The position numbers were made by a program, and so were the translations under genes. Below the pieces are notes generated by a model that saw nothing but the letters and a program-made list of their open reading frames with translations, had not been told where the DNA came from and searched no databases. Positions 10,276-20,699 of a stretch of DNA of 64,000 bases are shown here, piece by piece (within the stretch, counting starts at the first letter, position 1; the number at the start of each line of letters is the position of its first letter). Source of the stretch: Pseudo-nitzschia pungens (Eukaryota; Bacillariophyta; Bacillariophyceae; Bacillariales; Bacillariaceae); the NCBI GenBank assembly GCA_037355855.1, contig CM074761.1, positions 3,491,346 to 3,555,345 on the forward strand, read 5' to 3'.

Positions 10276-11352
10276 GATTGATCAAACTGAAGTAACCTAC
10301 CGTATGCTCTACTCTTACCAGAACTACTATCAACGACGCCCGATTTGCATACTACGAGCAAAAGCTTCGATACCGTTTACGGTGGGTCATACAAACCGTC
10401 GTCACGCGCACACACAAAGTTTGATCTGTATTGGGAACAAAGACCGAGGAGACAGTGGAAAGGGCCATATTCGTGCTCACTGGATTCTTAAAATATGTAC
10501 CACTAAAACCTTACCTTACCTTACATGAACATGCTTTGTTCGGTGTGACGTCTGACGTTGGAGTCTAACACAACGAAGTTGAGAGTGACAGTTCATTGAT
10601 TTTGGTTTTCTCACTTTTGCTACAGTAAATCTCACCGGTACTGTAATAGGAGCATACAAACTATTTGAACCGGCAGGATTGATTCTAACTCTTTCATTCA
10701 AGATCTCATGACGGTGCAATTGCACCCAGTGTCATAGCTTTTCTATCTCTCAAGAACTAGTAGTAGTACTGGTACAGCACGCAGAGGGAAAATACAGTAT
10801 TTGTGGGAAACACATGTTCCATGCGCCAAAAGTAAGCAAGTGTGAAACTTGTTTCCGAACTTCCTCCACTGCTATTCCTGGAACAAAGGAATGAATAGGC
10901 TGGTAGTATTGGGTCCAAAAGCGATGCTCGATTGGATTGCAATCGAACGTGGTTTTTGGGAGACTCGTGATTGGCCGCGCATCCGATGCAGTGCACCGAC
11001 ATCGTCGATCCGCAGGATCCATGCATCACGGAGACAGCCCTACCCAGAATGAAACGTTCGAACGCATAGGAACGCAGGGAGAAAACCGCATCCCAGATTG
11101 CGATTTGCGTGTCGACCTAAAATTGGGTTCATCCTTTTTCGTGTCCGTGGACCCTTTGCAGTTATTCCCTCGGAGGGACTGGGGGAGTGGAGTGGAGTGG
11201 AGTGGAGTGGAGTGGCAGTGGCAGTAGCATTGGCAGTAGCATTGGCAGTAGCATTGGCAGTGGCGACCTCACCAGGTGTGCCAATGCCAGGAACGAGTCT
11301 CGGGTAGATTCCATCACCAGTAGATCGTGCTTCGCCAACGCCGATTCCTCCC
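10276..11352. other. Gap with microsatellites upstream of the glycosylase 3' end
   Basis: No gene was recognised. ACCTTACCTTACCTTAC (10507-10523) is a small tandem of a word scattered through the window's intergenic DNA. At about 11186-11216 there is a GGAGT pentamer run, directly followed (11212-11262) by GGCAGTAGCATT units. Short frames here are low-complexity by-products of these repeats. Confidence 0.45.
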
Positions 11353-12753
11353 TCACGATTTGGCAAGCCTGGGACTTCGCCTCGTGCCGCGTCGGATGCC
11401 GACGGCTGGTTCTCCCGGAGCGTCTTTTCGTTTCCGACCTCTGCCACCAGACTTGTTGGCGCCATTGCCTTTCTCTTTCTTTATGGCTATTGATTTGGAT
11501 TCCGTCGTTTCAGTCGTTTTCGTTGTTCCCGCGGTCTTCGACTCCGGATCCGATTTTATGGTCGGTTCTTTTTCGGAAGATTTCTCTTTGGAATTGGCGT
11601 TGGCGTTGGCGTTGGCTTTCGCTGTCGATTCCGGTTTCGACGCCGACCTCGTGCGTTTCTCTTTCTTTGAGGGTTTCTTCGCCGACGCTTTCTTGCGAGA
11701 CGACGACGACGACGACGACGACGACGGGTTCGCTGGCTTCTGGGACTTCTTTTTCTGAATGGACGGAACCACGGCAGAGGTTCTTCCCCCCGACGTCACA
11801 AACACGATCGATCGGCCCCGAGCATCCTTGATGGTCGCTTTGTTGCTTCCCCGTTTGCTCCATCGGTAGTGAAAGAGCCACTCCCGAGGAAAGTCCTCGT
11901 CGTTCGAGAGACACCGAACGGCTTCGTCGAGAATAGCATGCAGGCGATCGATCAGAATCCGGGCTTGTTCGCCGGTCAGATAGTTTTGGTCGGGGTGCAG
12001 TTTCGTTTGGTACAGAACCTCGTCCGCGACCCAGTTGCCCACCCCGCACACCGCGCGTTTTTGATCCAGCAAGATTCCCTTGATTCCCATGGATTGGTCC
12101 GTCAATTTGCCCACGATTTCGGCAATCGTCGACGAGTTGTCCCCGTCCGCTGCGGCGCCCGCTTCGGTCCGGTTGCGGTTGCGATTGTCTCCACCCGAAT
12201 CCCCGGGTGCTTTTGTGGTGCACGCGCTCGTGCTCGCGCTGGTGCTCGTCCATGCGTCCGGTGCGAGAGCACCAAAGTCATCGTCCAGGGAATCCTTCAG
12301 GAATATCGCACCGAACTTGCGAGGATCCGAAAAACACGCTTCGTTTGGACCCGCCACCAGCTTGAGATACGTGTACGGCGGAGGATAGATGTCCGTGTCG
12401 GAAAGTTCCTGCAATTTCGGTATGCACCGGGGATTCGAAATGCGTCCGGTCATGCCCATGTGGAGAAACAGATATTTCGTGGTGGCTCCGGCCGCATCTG
12501 GATCGTTCTTCCCGCCTCTTCTTCCGTTCCCCTTCGGCGCATTCCGCAGAACCATGCAGATGAGCTTCCCTTTTCGCAAGACGTCCGACACAAGCAATCC
12601 GGACGAGTGGATGCTCTCGATTTCCTCGTCGTTGATGAATTTGCGGGGAGGAGCCTTCTCGAGGGACCGGCGCTCCAATCGCAAAGGATGTTCTTCCGAC
12701 ACCAGCGGCAGAAGGAGCCTCCGGAAATTCTGAACTTCGGGCAACTCGGGCAT
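11353..12753 (-). CDS. Formamidopyrimidine-DNA glycosylase, plant-type (Fpg/MMH)
   Basis: A single exon encodes 466 residues. The start is certain: MPELPEV places the catalytic Pro2 and Glu3 as Fpg-family enzymes require after Met removal. Lys63 in RKGKLICMV matches the conserved beta-hairpin lysine. The helix-two-turn-helix lies around QKRAVCGVGNWVADEVLYQT (about 232-252). Bacterial Fpg ends in a zinc finger, but here SIVFVTSGGRTSAVVPSIQ matches the zincless finger of plant and fungal enzymes. The last ~150 residues are a Lys/Ser-rich, low-complexity basic tail (poly-Ser, repeated Ala-Asn, then GGRGRKRK and RRGTRRSPR), probably for nuclear localisation and DNA contact. The enzyme removes oxidised purines such as 8-oxoG and FapyG and nicks the abasic site in base excision repair. 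An acidic/Thr-Ser insert at about 170-205 is absent from bacterial relatives. Confidence 0.93.
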   Translation of the reverse strand: MPELPEVQNFRRLLLPLVSEEHPLRLERRSLEKAPPRKFINDEEIESIHSSGLLVSDVLRKGKLICMVLRNAPKGNGRRGGKNDPDAAGATTKYLFLHMGMTGRISNPRCIPKLQELSDTDIYPPPYTYLKLVAGPNEACFSDPRKFGAIFLKDSLDDDFGALAPDAWTSTSASTSACTTKAPGDSGGDNRNRNRTEAGAAADGDNSSTIAEIVGKLTDQSMGIKGILLDQKRAVCGVGNWVADEVLYQTKLHPDQNYLTGEQARILIDRLHAILDEAVRCLSNDEDFPREWLFHYRWSKRGSNKATIKDARGRSIVFVTSGGRTSAVVPSIQKKKSQKPANPSSSSSSSSSRKKASAKKPSKKEKRTRSASKPESTAKANANANANSKEKSSEKEPTIKSDPESKTAGTTKTTETTESKSIAIKKEKGNGANKSGGRGRKRKDAPGEPAVGIRRGTRRSPRLAKS

Positions 12754-13714
12754 CTTGTTGCGGTGTAACCGATGCGTTGCGGCCCGTGCTGGTAGTGTGA
12801 TGCCGAACGCACTATGATGATGATGATTCTGATTACTACGAAGTGTTTGGTACGACGTACGGTATCGATGTTGTTGTTGGTTTCGGATATGTCCCGTGTA
12901 GTGTTCCCCCTTCCACCCCGGAATGCATTGTCGGATTTATATTTTTTCGTAGGTAACTCCGTCCGGAGTGAGTTTGCGGGCTGAGAGATGATTTACCTTA
13001 GTCAGACTTCGCCAAGTGCCGTAAATCAACTCCGAATATGAATGAATCAACAACAACAATCACAATAAGTGTACGAGATTCATTCGTATCGGACATCGGA
13101 CATTCCGGGCGGTTAAGCTTCGTTGCAACCGCTTCTTACGCATGGCGCGAACGCGAAAGGTTTCGTCAGTCCCGATTGCCGTTGAATTTTCGGGAGACAG
13201 CCAGACATGCTCAATGTGGTACGGTAGGATGAATAACAGAAGTAGGTTTCGATTGGGCGCCTCACTTATTGGGGATTGAGGATGGTGATGAAGCAGGAGT
13301 CAAAACTCTATGGTTTGGTCATTCTCAATCATCATCGATTCCAAATCGCGAGCAGCAGGAAGCGCATCGCTAGCGAAGTAGAAGGCGGAGCAAAAGAGGG
13401 CAACCAGTAACCTTATTTGCTGCACGCATGGTCAATATCAATATTCTTAGCGCATTCTTCTATCTTTCTCGAGAAAGCCCACTTTGAAATTCGCATGGAG
13501 GACAACAAGCGAGGACTGTAGACGACAAGAACCACGACAATTTCCTTCCATTACCGCACCTGGTATTTGATTTCTGCGGCGCGCACTGGTTGCGAATCGA
13601 AACCGGAACTGGAACTGGACTTGGAACGAGAACTGGAACTTGAAGCGGAAGCGTTACGAACATACTTTGGGGAAAATCCTCGCGAACTTTCTTTGAAAAG
13701 AATTGGGTCGAACC
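12754..13714. other. Divergent intergenic region
   Basis: This lies between the starts of the minus-strand glycosylase gene and the plus-strand membrane-protein gene, so it should hold both promoters. I see no repeat, RNA gene or credible extra coding frame. Confidence 0.35.
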
Positions 13715-14701
13715 ATGTCGAACATAAGGCAACGGAGAGGGCCGTCTCCTTCCCGCGACAGCTTCGGGCATTCATCCATCTCGTGGGAAATCGGAAACGA
13801 TGACGGTGCCGACAGAGGTCGAACGACATCCAGGAAGGCGATTCCCATGTACAACCCGACGAACATGCAGTCTTCGTTGTCCAATTTGCCAAGCACGTTG
13901 TCATCGAGTCACTCTCATTTTGTGTCCTGGAACACGATCATGGAGGCGAAACGGGCGAATTCCGATTTTCTTCGTGAGGTTCCAATGGCGAAAACGTACC
14001 ATGACTCACCGGGCTACTACCACAGTATCAAAGGGAACGAATACGATGAGTTTCAATCCGGGCGTCGGCTTTCGTCCATGGCACCGGCCCTCGTTCCGGA
14101 TTCGGCGTACCGCGCTTATTTATCGGGGAGACCGGCACAGAAAGGGAAACAGTCCGGTGTAAACAAAAAAATTCAAATAGCAAAGATACTTGGATGTTTT
14201 GCGATCGTTGGATTCCTGTTTCTAACATTCGTGGGTATACTCATCGATACGCAACCCATGTATATGCAGGGGATACTGGAGAAAAACCAAGAAGTGACGT
14301 CGGACGGAAAAAAAGTCAGGACCTTTTACGCCGTCAGCATACACGAACGCCTAGAACCCGCGAAACACGCCTACCGAGGGGGGTTGCTGTACTTGCTAAC
14401 GGCCGCGGTTTGTTTCGGATACGCCTACAACGTTCATCACTACGTATTCAAAAAGGGGTGGCAACAATATCGCGATGTCGACGACGTAGCTTCCACCGTT
14501 CCCACCTTTGGAGGCATCGATGGTTACCTGCCAACCACCGGGGCGGTGCACCGAAAGGCTTACGAAGGCCGCACCGGAATCTTGATGCGAACCTGGCACA
14601 CAACTTCCATCACGGTGCAACGAATAGGCTTCTACATGTCATCGGTATGGCAAGCTCGACGTCGCAATCGTCGACGATTCGCTGGCGCCAAAGATGTCTA
14701 G
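13715..14701 (+). CDS. Unknown membrane protein with two transmembrane helices
   Basis: A single exon encodes 328 residues. The ATG at 13715 (MSNIRQRRG) is taken as start; the frame is open four codons further upstream, but only from a TTG. The first ~155 residues are hydrophilic and Ser-rich, with Arg-Ser clusters that could be phosphorylated. Helix 1 (about 158-177, ILGCFAIVGFLFLTFVGILI) and helix 2 (about 222-242) flank a ~45-residue loop with Lys and Glu. The C-terminal ~85 residues end in a basic patch (QARRRNRRRFAGAK). By the positive-inside rule both termini are likely cytosolic. I do not recognise the family. The next gene is convergent. Confidence 0.7.
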   Translation: MSNIRQRRGPSPSRDSFGHSSISWEIGNDDGADRGRTTSRKAIPMYNPTNMQSSLSNLPSTLSSSHSHFVSWNTIMEAKRANSDFLREVPMAKTYHDSPGYYHSIKGNEYDEFQSGRRLSSMAPALVPDSAYRAYLSGRPAQKGKQSGVNKKIQIAKILGCFAIVGFLFLTFVGILIDTQPMYMQGILEKNQEVTSDGKKVRTFYAVSIHERLEPAKHAYRGGLLYLLTAAVCFGYAYNVHHYVFKKGWQQYRDVDDVASTVPTFGGIDGYLPTTGAVHRKAYEGRTGILMRTWHTTSITVQRIGFYMSSVWQARRRNRRRFAGAKDV

Positions 14702-14892
14702 TCTAGCACTGGTCGTGCAATACTCGCCAACGCTGCACATTTTTCAAGCGTTGCGGAAAAGTTGCTGCAGTGGTCGATATGGTGTGATTGTTTGAAAGGA
14801 AAGAGATATTCACGCATCGACATCAACATCAACATAAGCAGTCATTTGGTTGGTCACAAAAATATTTTACTCCGAAAACAAGATGATTATTA

Positions 14893-17304
14893 TCAAAGGA
14901 ATCTCCCCGAGGACCATTTCTCAATATTCATGGTGGGTCTATGGGATAACGTTTGTCTTTCGCTAGCGTCTGGCTCGTCGTCTTTGACTGACTCGTTGTC
15001 TTTGACTGACTCGTCGTCTTTGACTGACTCGTCGTCTTTGACTGACTCGTCGTCTTTGACTGACTCGTCGTCTTTGACTGGCTTGTTGTCTTTGACTGGC
15101 TTGTAGTCTCTGACTGGCTTGTCGTCTTTGACTGGCTTGTTATCTTCGAATCTCCATTCGTAAACTATGCCGTCGGGATACATGAAGCGGCCGTTCCCCG
15201 TAATACAAGAAAGAGTTTAGAAGGAATCAAGTCACGATCAACAGACCAAAACATCAAGCAAATTCGGGAGTGAGAGATAGATTGAAAGAAAGAAGAGCGA
15301 TTGTCAATACCTGCCGACAAAGGTTTGAAGAGCTAGGAATAACCCACCTTGGTTGCTGTCCACTTGAGAACAGCCCGCGTTCTGTGGCGTCGTTGCGACG
15401 CCTCTTCCTTGCCTCAATCCACCGACCCAATCCCCCATGTATATGTGATTATTGTCAGACACATACAATCCTCGGCCCTGAAATCTATCATCCAACCAAG
15501 GTCCTGAGTACAGCGCACCTCCAACAGAAGAATAGACACCAAAACCATTTCTCAGTCCATCTTTCCACTCGCCTGTGTAGATACTATCATCTATGAGGCG
15601 GAGGGTGCCGTATCCACTAGGATTACCGGTCAAATCCAACCATCCCGTGTAGTTTCCTTCTAGTCCAGCTTGCCTGTTTTTCCATCGCCATTCGCTGACG
15701 AATTTCTTTTCGAGTGCCGTCAGTTCGTCAGGGTTAATGTCCGACGGAATTACAATTGTTTCCGCAAGAATGGAAAATTGAGAACTTAGTTCGTGAGACT
15801 CGGCAGTTGCGTCCGAGCCAGTTTCCGAAACCACCGTATGCATATCATTCTCTACCTCTTCTTGCGTTATGAGGTCTTCTTGTATTTGCTGCAGTGTTTT
15901 CAATTGACGTTCCAATTGATCTATGTGGCTTGCCTGTTCTCCACTTCGAATTCGGATTTCCACCAGATCTTTTTCTAATAGCTTATTCTTTGATTGAGAT
16001 TGTTCCAGCAAAACCTTATTTCGTGGCAGCAACAACCTCCAGTTTTCAATTTGTTCGTTCTGATTCCGAAGCTGCGCTTCCAACTTTGTCTTTTCCTGTC
16101 GCCACTCTTGTTCGAGGCGCACTATCTCCTCTCCTGAGGGCGCAGATTTTGTCGAATCGATGGATTCACACTTTGCAATTTCCAGCTTTTCGCTTTCCCA
16201 CTGTTCCTTCTCTTTTGCATGGGTCTCTGTCGAAACGGAAAACTCGGCTTTGACTTCCCGGAGATTTTCTTCCAATTCGAGGATCTTGCGATTAAGGACT
16301 GCAGCTTCATCCACAGCAGCACTCACGGCGTGCTCTATCTCGCGGTCCTTCCAATCTTCTTCTTTCTGACGATACTCTTCCACTTGATTCTGTAATGCCT
16401 GGATTTCACGCTCCAATTCCAATTGCTTGTCCGAAGTGTTTGCAGTACGATCTCGAAGAGCTTTTTCCAATTCGCGAATCCGTAGCTGATGTTCCTTGGA
16501 ACACTCGGCGACCTCGACCTCAACTTCGGCAATTCTTTTCGTTTGCTCCCTGTCGCGACTCGCCCACTGTTCCTCTTTCTGATGGTACTCTTCCATTTTC
16601 TGACGCAAGCTCTTGACTTCATGTTCCAATTCCATTTGTCGTGTAGTGTCCAAAGTGTTTGCAGTACGATCGCGAAGATCTTTTTCCAATTCGCGAATCC
16701 GTAGCTCATGTTCCTTGGAACACTCGGCGACTTCGACTTCAGCTTCGGCGATTCTTTTGGTTTGCTCTCTGTCGCGACTCTTCCATTGTTCCTCTTTCTG
16801 ATGGTACTCTTCCATTTTCTGACGCAAGCTCTCGACTTCATGTTCCAATTCCATTCGTCGTGTTGTGTCCAAAGTGTTTGCAGTACGATCGCGAAGATCT
16901 TTTTCCAATTCGCGAATCCGTAGCTCATGTTCCTTGGAACACTCGGCCATTGCAACCTCGGCCTCAGCGATTCTTTTGATTTGCTCTCTATCGCGGTTCT
17001 TCCACTGTTTTTCGCTCTGGCGATATTTTTGTATTTGATCGAGCAACGTTTGGACTTGATACTCCAGTTCATCTTTCCGCGCCCTGTCTTGTTCCGTCAT
17101 CGATTTGCTTTTCGCAGCGAGCTTGGCATTTTTCTTGAAATTTTTCCTCTCGGCTTCAAACATTTCTTGGTCTAAAGCGAAGCGTTGCATTTGCAGGTCC
17201 AACCGTTTTTGGGCAGTTTGCAGCCGCTCCCGTTCCAGGACACAGCACCCTCCGGAGCAGTCGCAACCACCGAAGACAACATCATTTGGAGTTCTCGTCG
17301 ACAT
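14893..17304 (-). CDS. Coiled-coil protein with C-terminal MORN repeats (two exons, damaged splice acceptor)
   Basis: Exon 1 is 17304-15348. Exon 2 is 15197-14893, after a 150-bp intron with donor CAAG/GTGGGT. The expected acceptor reads GG instead of AG at 15199-15198. Exon 2 is assigned because GNGRFMYPDGIVYEW continues the MORN pattern in the right phase. With it the protein has about 753 residues. Residues ~25-480 form a long coiled coil containing three near-identical 73-residue blocks (RIAEAEVEVAECSKEHELRI...). MORN repeats follow (YTGWLDLTGNPSGYG, YTGEWKDGLRNGFG, YSGPWLDDRFQGRG, YMGDWVGGLRQGRG). The tail is a charged six-residue repeat of the type (E/K)SVKDD. MORN domains often bind membranes or act as scaffolds; a cytoskeletal or membrane-tether role is only an inference. 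Confidence 0.7.
14975..15140 (-). repeat. 18-bp coding repeat encoding (E/K)SVKDD
   Basis: About nine units of an 18-bp motif, plus-strand TCGTCTTTGACTGACTCG, lie in exon 2 of the coiled-coil MORN gene. The unit is six codons, so copy number can change without breaking the frame. Units at the 5' side of the plus strand are nearly identical (ESVKDD); those at the other side have diverged to KPVKDN/KPVRDY. Confidence 0.85.
16330..17000 (-). repeat. 219-bp coding repeat in the coiled coil (about three units)
   Basis: Blocks of 219 bp (73 codons) repeat in tandem, for example the stretch encoding ECSKEHELRIRELEKDLRD three times at 219-bp spacing. The conservation extends to silent positions, so the duplication is recent or kept uniform by gene conversion. 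Since 73 is not a multiple of seven, adding units keeps the frame but shifts the heptad phase. Confidence 0.85.
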
Positions 17305-18348
17305 GTTATTCTATGACAAAGAGTAGTTGGTCAAATATTTCTCTCCGGTGGTATGTTTTCTCAATTCCCTGCTAAATACCTGGTACATGTATGGTTTAAT
17401 AGCTCAGCATACCGTTTCCGACATCGGGTCGTAGGCGTCCAACAAACTAATGAGAATGTTGCTATTATTATTGTTTGTTTTCAGACTCTACGGAAGGCAA
17501 GATCAAAGAGTCGTCATGTGTAAGAAGACCTGCCAAATGCCAACGAGTCAATCAGAACTCGGAGAGCTTGAAAACGGGACTCCTAGAATCGAATGAATCA
17601 ATCCACCTACCCAACATGGGAACTAATTGGGGTATATGAGCACAAAGTATTCTCGGAAGTAAAAATAGATAAAATGTTCCAACTACGAGGAATGTTTACA
17701 TAGTGAAAAGATTGAGCAATTGTATTGAGGATGTAAGAAAATTCTTATTAAGTTTAAGCTTTCTAGCTATTGACAATCTATTTGCATTTGTATGACCAAC
17801 ATGAAGAGCTTTAAAAAAACTTTTCCACTATGCCCGTCAAAGAAAAACTGCCATCCAACGTATGGAGGATAAAAGAATGAGGTTCTTGCTGACAGCGTAC
17901 GGTATGTTCACAGCGCATGCAAAAGGTGCTGCACCATTGGTACAAATGCTTGTGCCAGGACGAGTATTATTCATGTTACACGAACTTCGTTTTCCATCGC
18001 CCTGTCATCTCTGGACATCAACGATTACTATTCCTACTTTACTGCATGGCGTTTACGTAATTGCAGTCACTCTCCACTCAACATATTCCACATCCGTACT
18101 ACGCTTCCCCACGTTTGCTTTCACTGTCAACCGCCGTATAATCCTGGTCCAGAGCTTGATTTAAGTCCTGCTGATCGTTGCGGATAGTCAACATCATTTC
18201 CAACATAGGATTGAATTCGCTTCCGTTGGATTAGCTGATCAGGTTGTGATCGATCGAGAGACGGATCTGGAGACTAAAACTCAAGGCGACAAGTCAGCAT
18301 CTTGCCCATTATTGGTTGCTCAAGCTTGCTTGACGTCGTCTTCGCAAG
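17305..18348. other. Divergent intergenic region
   Basis: AT-rich DNA between the starts of the minus-strand MORN gene and the plus-strand acidic-protein gene. A 100-codon frame at 17862-18164 has no recognisable motif or clear start context and is not called. No repeat array was seen. Confidence 0.35.
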
Positions 18349-19103
18349 ATGAGTGACATTGAAAGCAATGGCGACAGCGAATTGGTCCCTCAAAACGACA
18401 AGGAAGGACAATCGCTGGATAAAAGTCAAGTGAAGAGTCTCGACTGAGCATGGACTTTGACCTCCACGACGACCTGGAAACTGTGATGAATAAAGTGAAT
18501 AAGGTTACTAAAGACTTCAGTCTCATGAAGACAGAGACCATTGACGAAAATTGCAGTAGTGAAATCAACTCCGATGGCGCTTGTTCGAAAGACGAGCCGG
18601 GCAAACGAATAGAGTCGACCAAAGTGTTTGACTACGATTCGGACGAAGATTCATTTGCGTGTGCAGAATCCGATTGCGAACCGAACCAATTTTACCTGGA
18701 TGAAATGCTGGAAGATATCCATCCGGAGCGCCTGAATCTTTTCGATTACAAGAGGACCGCATCAAGCGGATCGAATTCCTCCAGGATAAAAAAAGAGAAC
18801 GGGAACGGTAGTGACAGTTATTTAGACCAAAGTCTTCACAATTCGAGTACAAGGAGATTCGATCTGAACAATGATGAGGACCACGAGAATTTGACGAGGA
18901 AAGATATTTCGAGTGCAGGTGATGATAGTGACAGCGAAACCGAGGTCTTAGACGAGGAAGATACCTTTGATTCTGGAGCAACGACAATAGGGAAAGGGAG
19001 TGGGCGACGTGGTGGAGCAAATAATTTTGGTAGCCCGGCAAATGCAGGTCCAGGAAGACCACTGTTACGGCAACCTAGTCAAAAGGCAGTATGGGGGAAA
19101 TAA
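18349..19103 (+). CDS. Acidic, Ser-rich protein of unknown function (probable single-base frame break)
   Basis: Two adjoining frames look like one gene. The first starts at ATG 18349 (MSDIESNGDSELVPQ) and runs to SLDK. The second begins inside the AAAA run at 18421-18424 and gives SSEESRLSMDFDLHDDLETV onward to 19103. Adding one A to the run would fuse them into a 251-residue protein. If the break is real, the second frame could start at ATG 18450 (217 residues). The product is rich in Asp, Glu and Ser, with patches such as YDSDEDSF and DDSDSETEVLDEED that resemble casein kinase 2 sites, and a Gly/Arg/Pro-rich end. I do not recognise a family. It looks disordered. Confidence 0.5.
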
Positions 19104-19357
19104 AGTAAAAACAAGAAATGAAAAATTATTCTTAATGTATGGATCACGGAGATCAATACGATCAAGTTCTTTTGATTGAAATGGCATCAATGATTTTAAA
19201 AGCATTATAATGTTACATTGGTGATGGCGACGTGGGAAAAGCCTACTCATGTGGCGTCTTAGACGTCGTTTGCAAAACAGATTTCACAGAATCAACGATC
19301 TACGTCTAGTTGCGATTACATATTTTTAAGTAAATCGTTCTTAGTGCTGCAAATGAG

Positions 19358-19923
19358 CTAAACTTCATCCAGAGTTTTGATCACGGATTCTAGTTGTGCT
19401 TGGTCGGCACCAGAAAATTGTCCGTACGTATTGTTTCCTTTGAAAAAGATGAATGTCGGAACACTTGTGATCTTATACTCCATTGCCGCATCTTGGTTTT
19501 CATCTATATCTATTTTTCCGAAAGCGACATCTTTATACTTATCAGACAACTCCTCGTAAACTGGTTTGATAGCCTTGCACGGTGGGCACCTGGTAGAGGT
19601 TGTTTTGGTAGGACGGAACAAAAAAAAAGAATATGATTAAATTATTGAATGAGCAGGTCGTTCTGCTTCAACATTACTTCGTATTCAACTTCATTCAAAC
19701 CGGGGCATGTTCTCATGATTCGAATCAACCCCAGAACGTACCATTGTGCCGTGAAATATAATACAGACTTCTTATTTATTTCAGTGAACTTCTCAGTTGC
19801 ATCGAGGTCCGAGATGTTGATCACCGACATGAATCGATGTCCGATATTGGATCTAAAAATACTATTTCCTGTCACCGAAATCCTTCGGGCTGACGAAGAT
19901 GATATCATACGGGGGGTAAACAT
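19358..19923 (-). CDS. Thioredoxin, probably mitochondrial (two exons)
   Basis: Exons 19923-19742 and 19589-19358 are joined by a 152-bp GT-AG intron that splits the Trp codon of the active site. The product has 137 residues. The first ~35 residues (SSSSARRISVTGNSIFRSN) are basic and Ser-rich with no acid, a mitochondrial presequence. The catalytic motif is W61-CPPC-K (Cys62 and Cys65), not the standard WCGPC. The rest fits thioredoxin: VAFGKIDIDEN, the cis-proline in TSVPTFIFF, and a glycine near the end (GQFSGAD). It would reduce disulfides in the matrix, probably fed by an NADPH thioredoxin reductase. The Pro in place of Gly is found in some h-type thioredoxins and should shift the redox potential. 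Confidence 0.9.
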
Positions 19924-20699
19924 GGTGAAACCTCACGAATCCTTCGCAATCTCAACAACGGAAGATAAGATAGACTTTCTTTTAATAATCGTTTTGAAAA
20001 TGTGAATCCGACCCAAACGACAGACACTCCTACAAGTCGAGACAGCCTGACTGAAACCTTCAGATTCACAATTCGCCTTCAGCTCCAATCGATGCGCTGG
20101 ATTGGGTAACCTTACCGTATTACAGTCGAAGGGCTCCCGACACAATTAATTTACCGGTACAAGTACAAGAAGTAAGGTTACCGGTATTCCTTCCGACCTT
20201 TTTCGTAATTACCGGTATCAGTTCGTTCTTCCTCCAGATGACCTGTAGTTCGACGGTCGCGACGTAAGACATACCTCCATGCTGTACTAACTGTACTAAC
20301 TTGAGGTCGTTATCGTACCTACGAGTACGTGACTCCTGCTGTGATCGACAAAGTCATCGATGATTCATTGCATCGTGCCAGTCGCAACGTGCGAAGAAGG
20401 ATACAGCGATGTAGTGGTAACCTTAATCAGTAATCAACCCCAAGAGCTTCATTTTCCGGACTAAGCTTACTATGCTTGTTGCGCAACCATGACTATTTGT
20501 CCTTCGTGGGTTTCATAGCAATGGTAGTAATGATTTGTATTGCGTGTCGAAAATGGCATCGCTTTAGAATCAGCAATAATAGACGTGATACTGGTCCTAC
20601 CGTATTGGAAAGAATTTTTTAGAAAGATAATCTACAGTATTTCCTACACATTGGCATTTGTCATCAGTGATACTAATTGAGCCGAGCATTGATTAGATT
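19924..20699. other. Intergenic region rich in TACCGGTA/GTAAGGTTAC words
   Basis: This region holds the thioredoxin promoter and the 3' flank of the bestrophin-like gene. Short words such as GTAAGGTTACCGGTA (about 20171-20185) and ACGAGTACGTGA recur, as elsewhere between genes in the window. No coding frame was recognised. Confidence 0.4.

Noticed and set aside
11869..12768. 299-codon plus-strand frame
   Set aside because: It is antisense to the Fpg glycosylase core.
15165..15347. Ordinary GT-AG intron using the AG at 15166-15165 in the MORN gene
   Set aside because: It keeps the frame but removes GNGRFMYPDGI, a clear MORN half-repeat, and has a poor pyrimidine tract; kept as the alternative in the finding.
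17862..18164. 100-codon plus-strand frame
   Set aside because: AT-rich region, no motif, weak start context.
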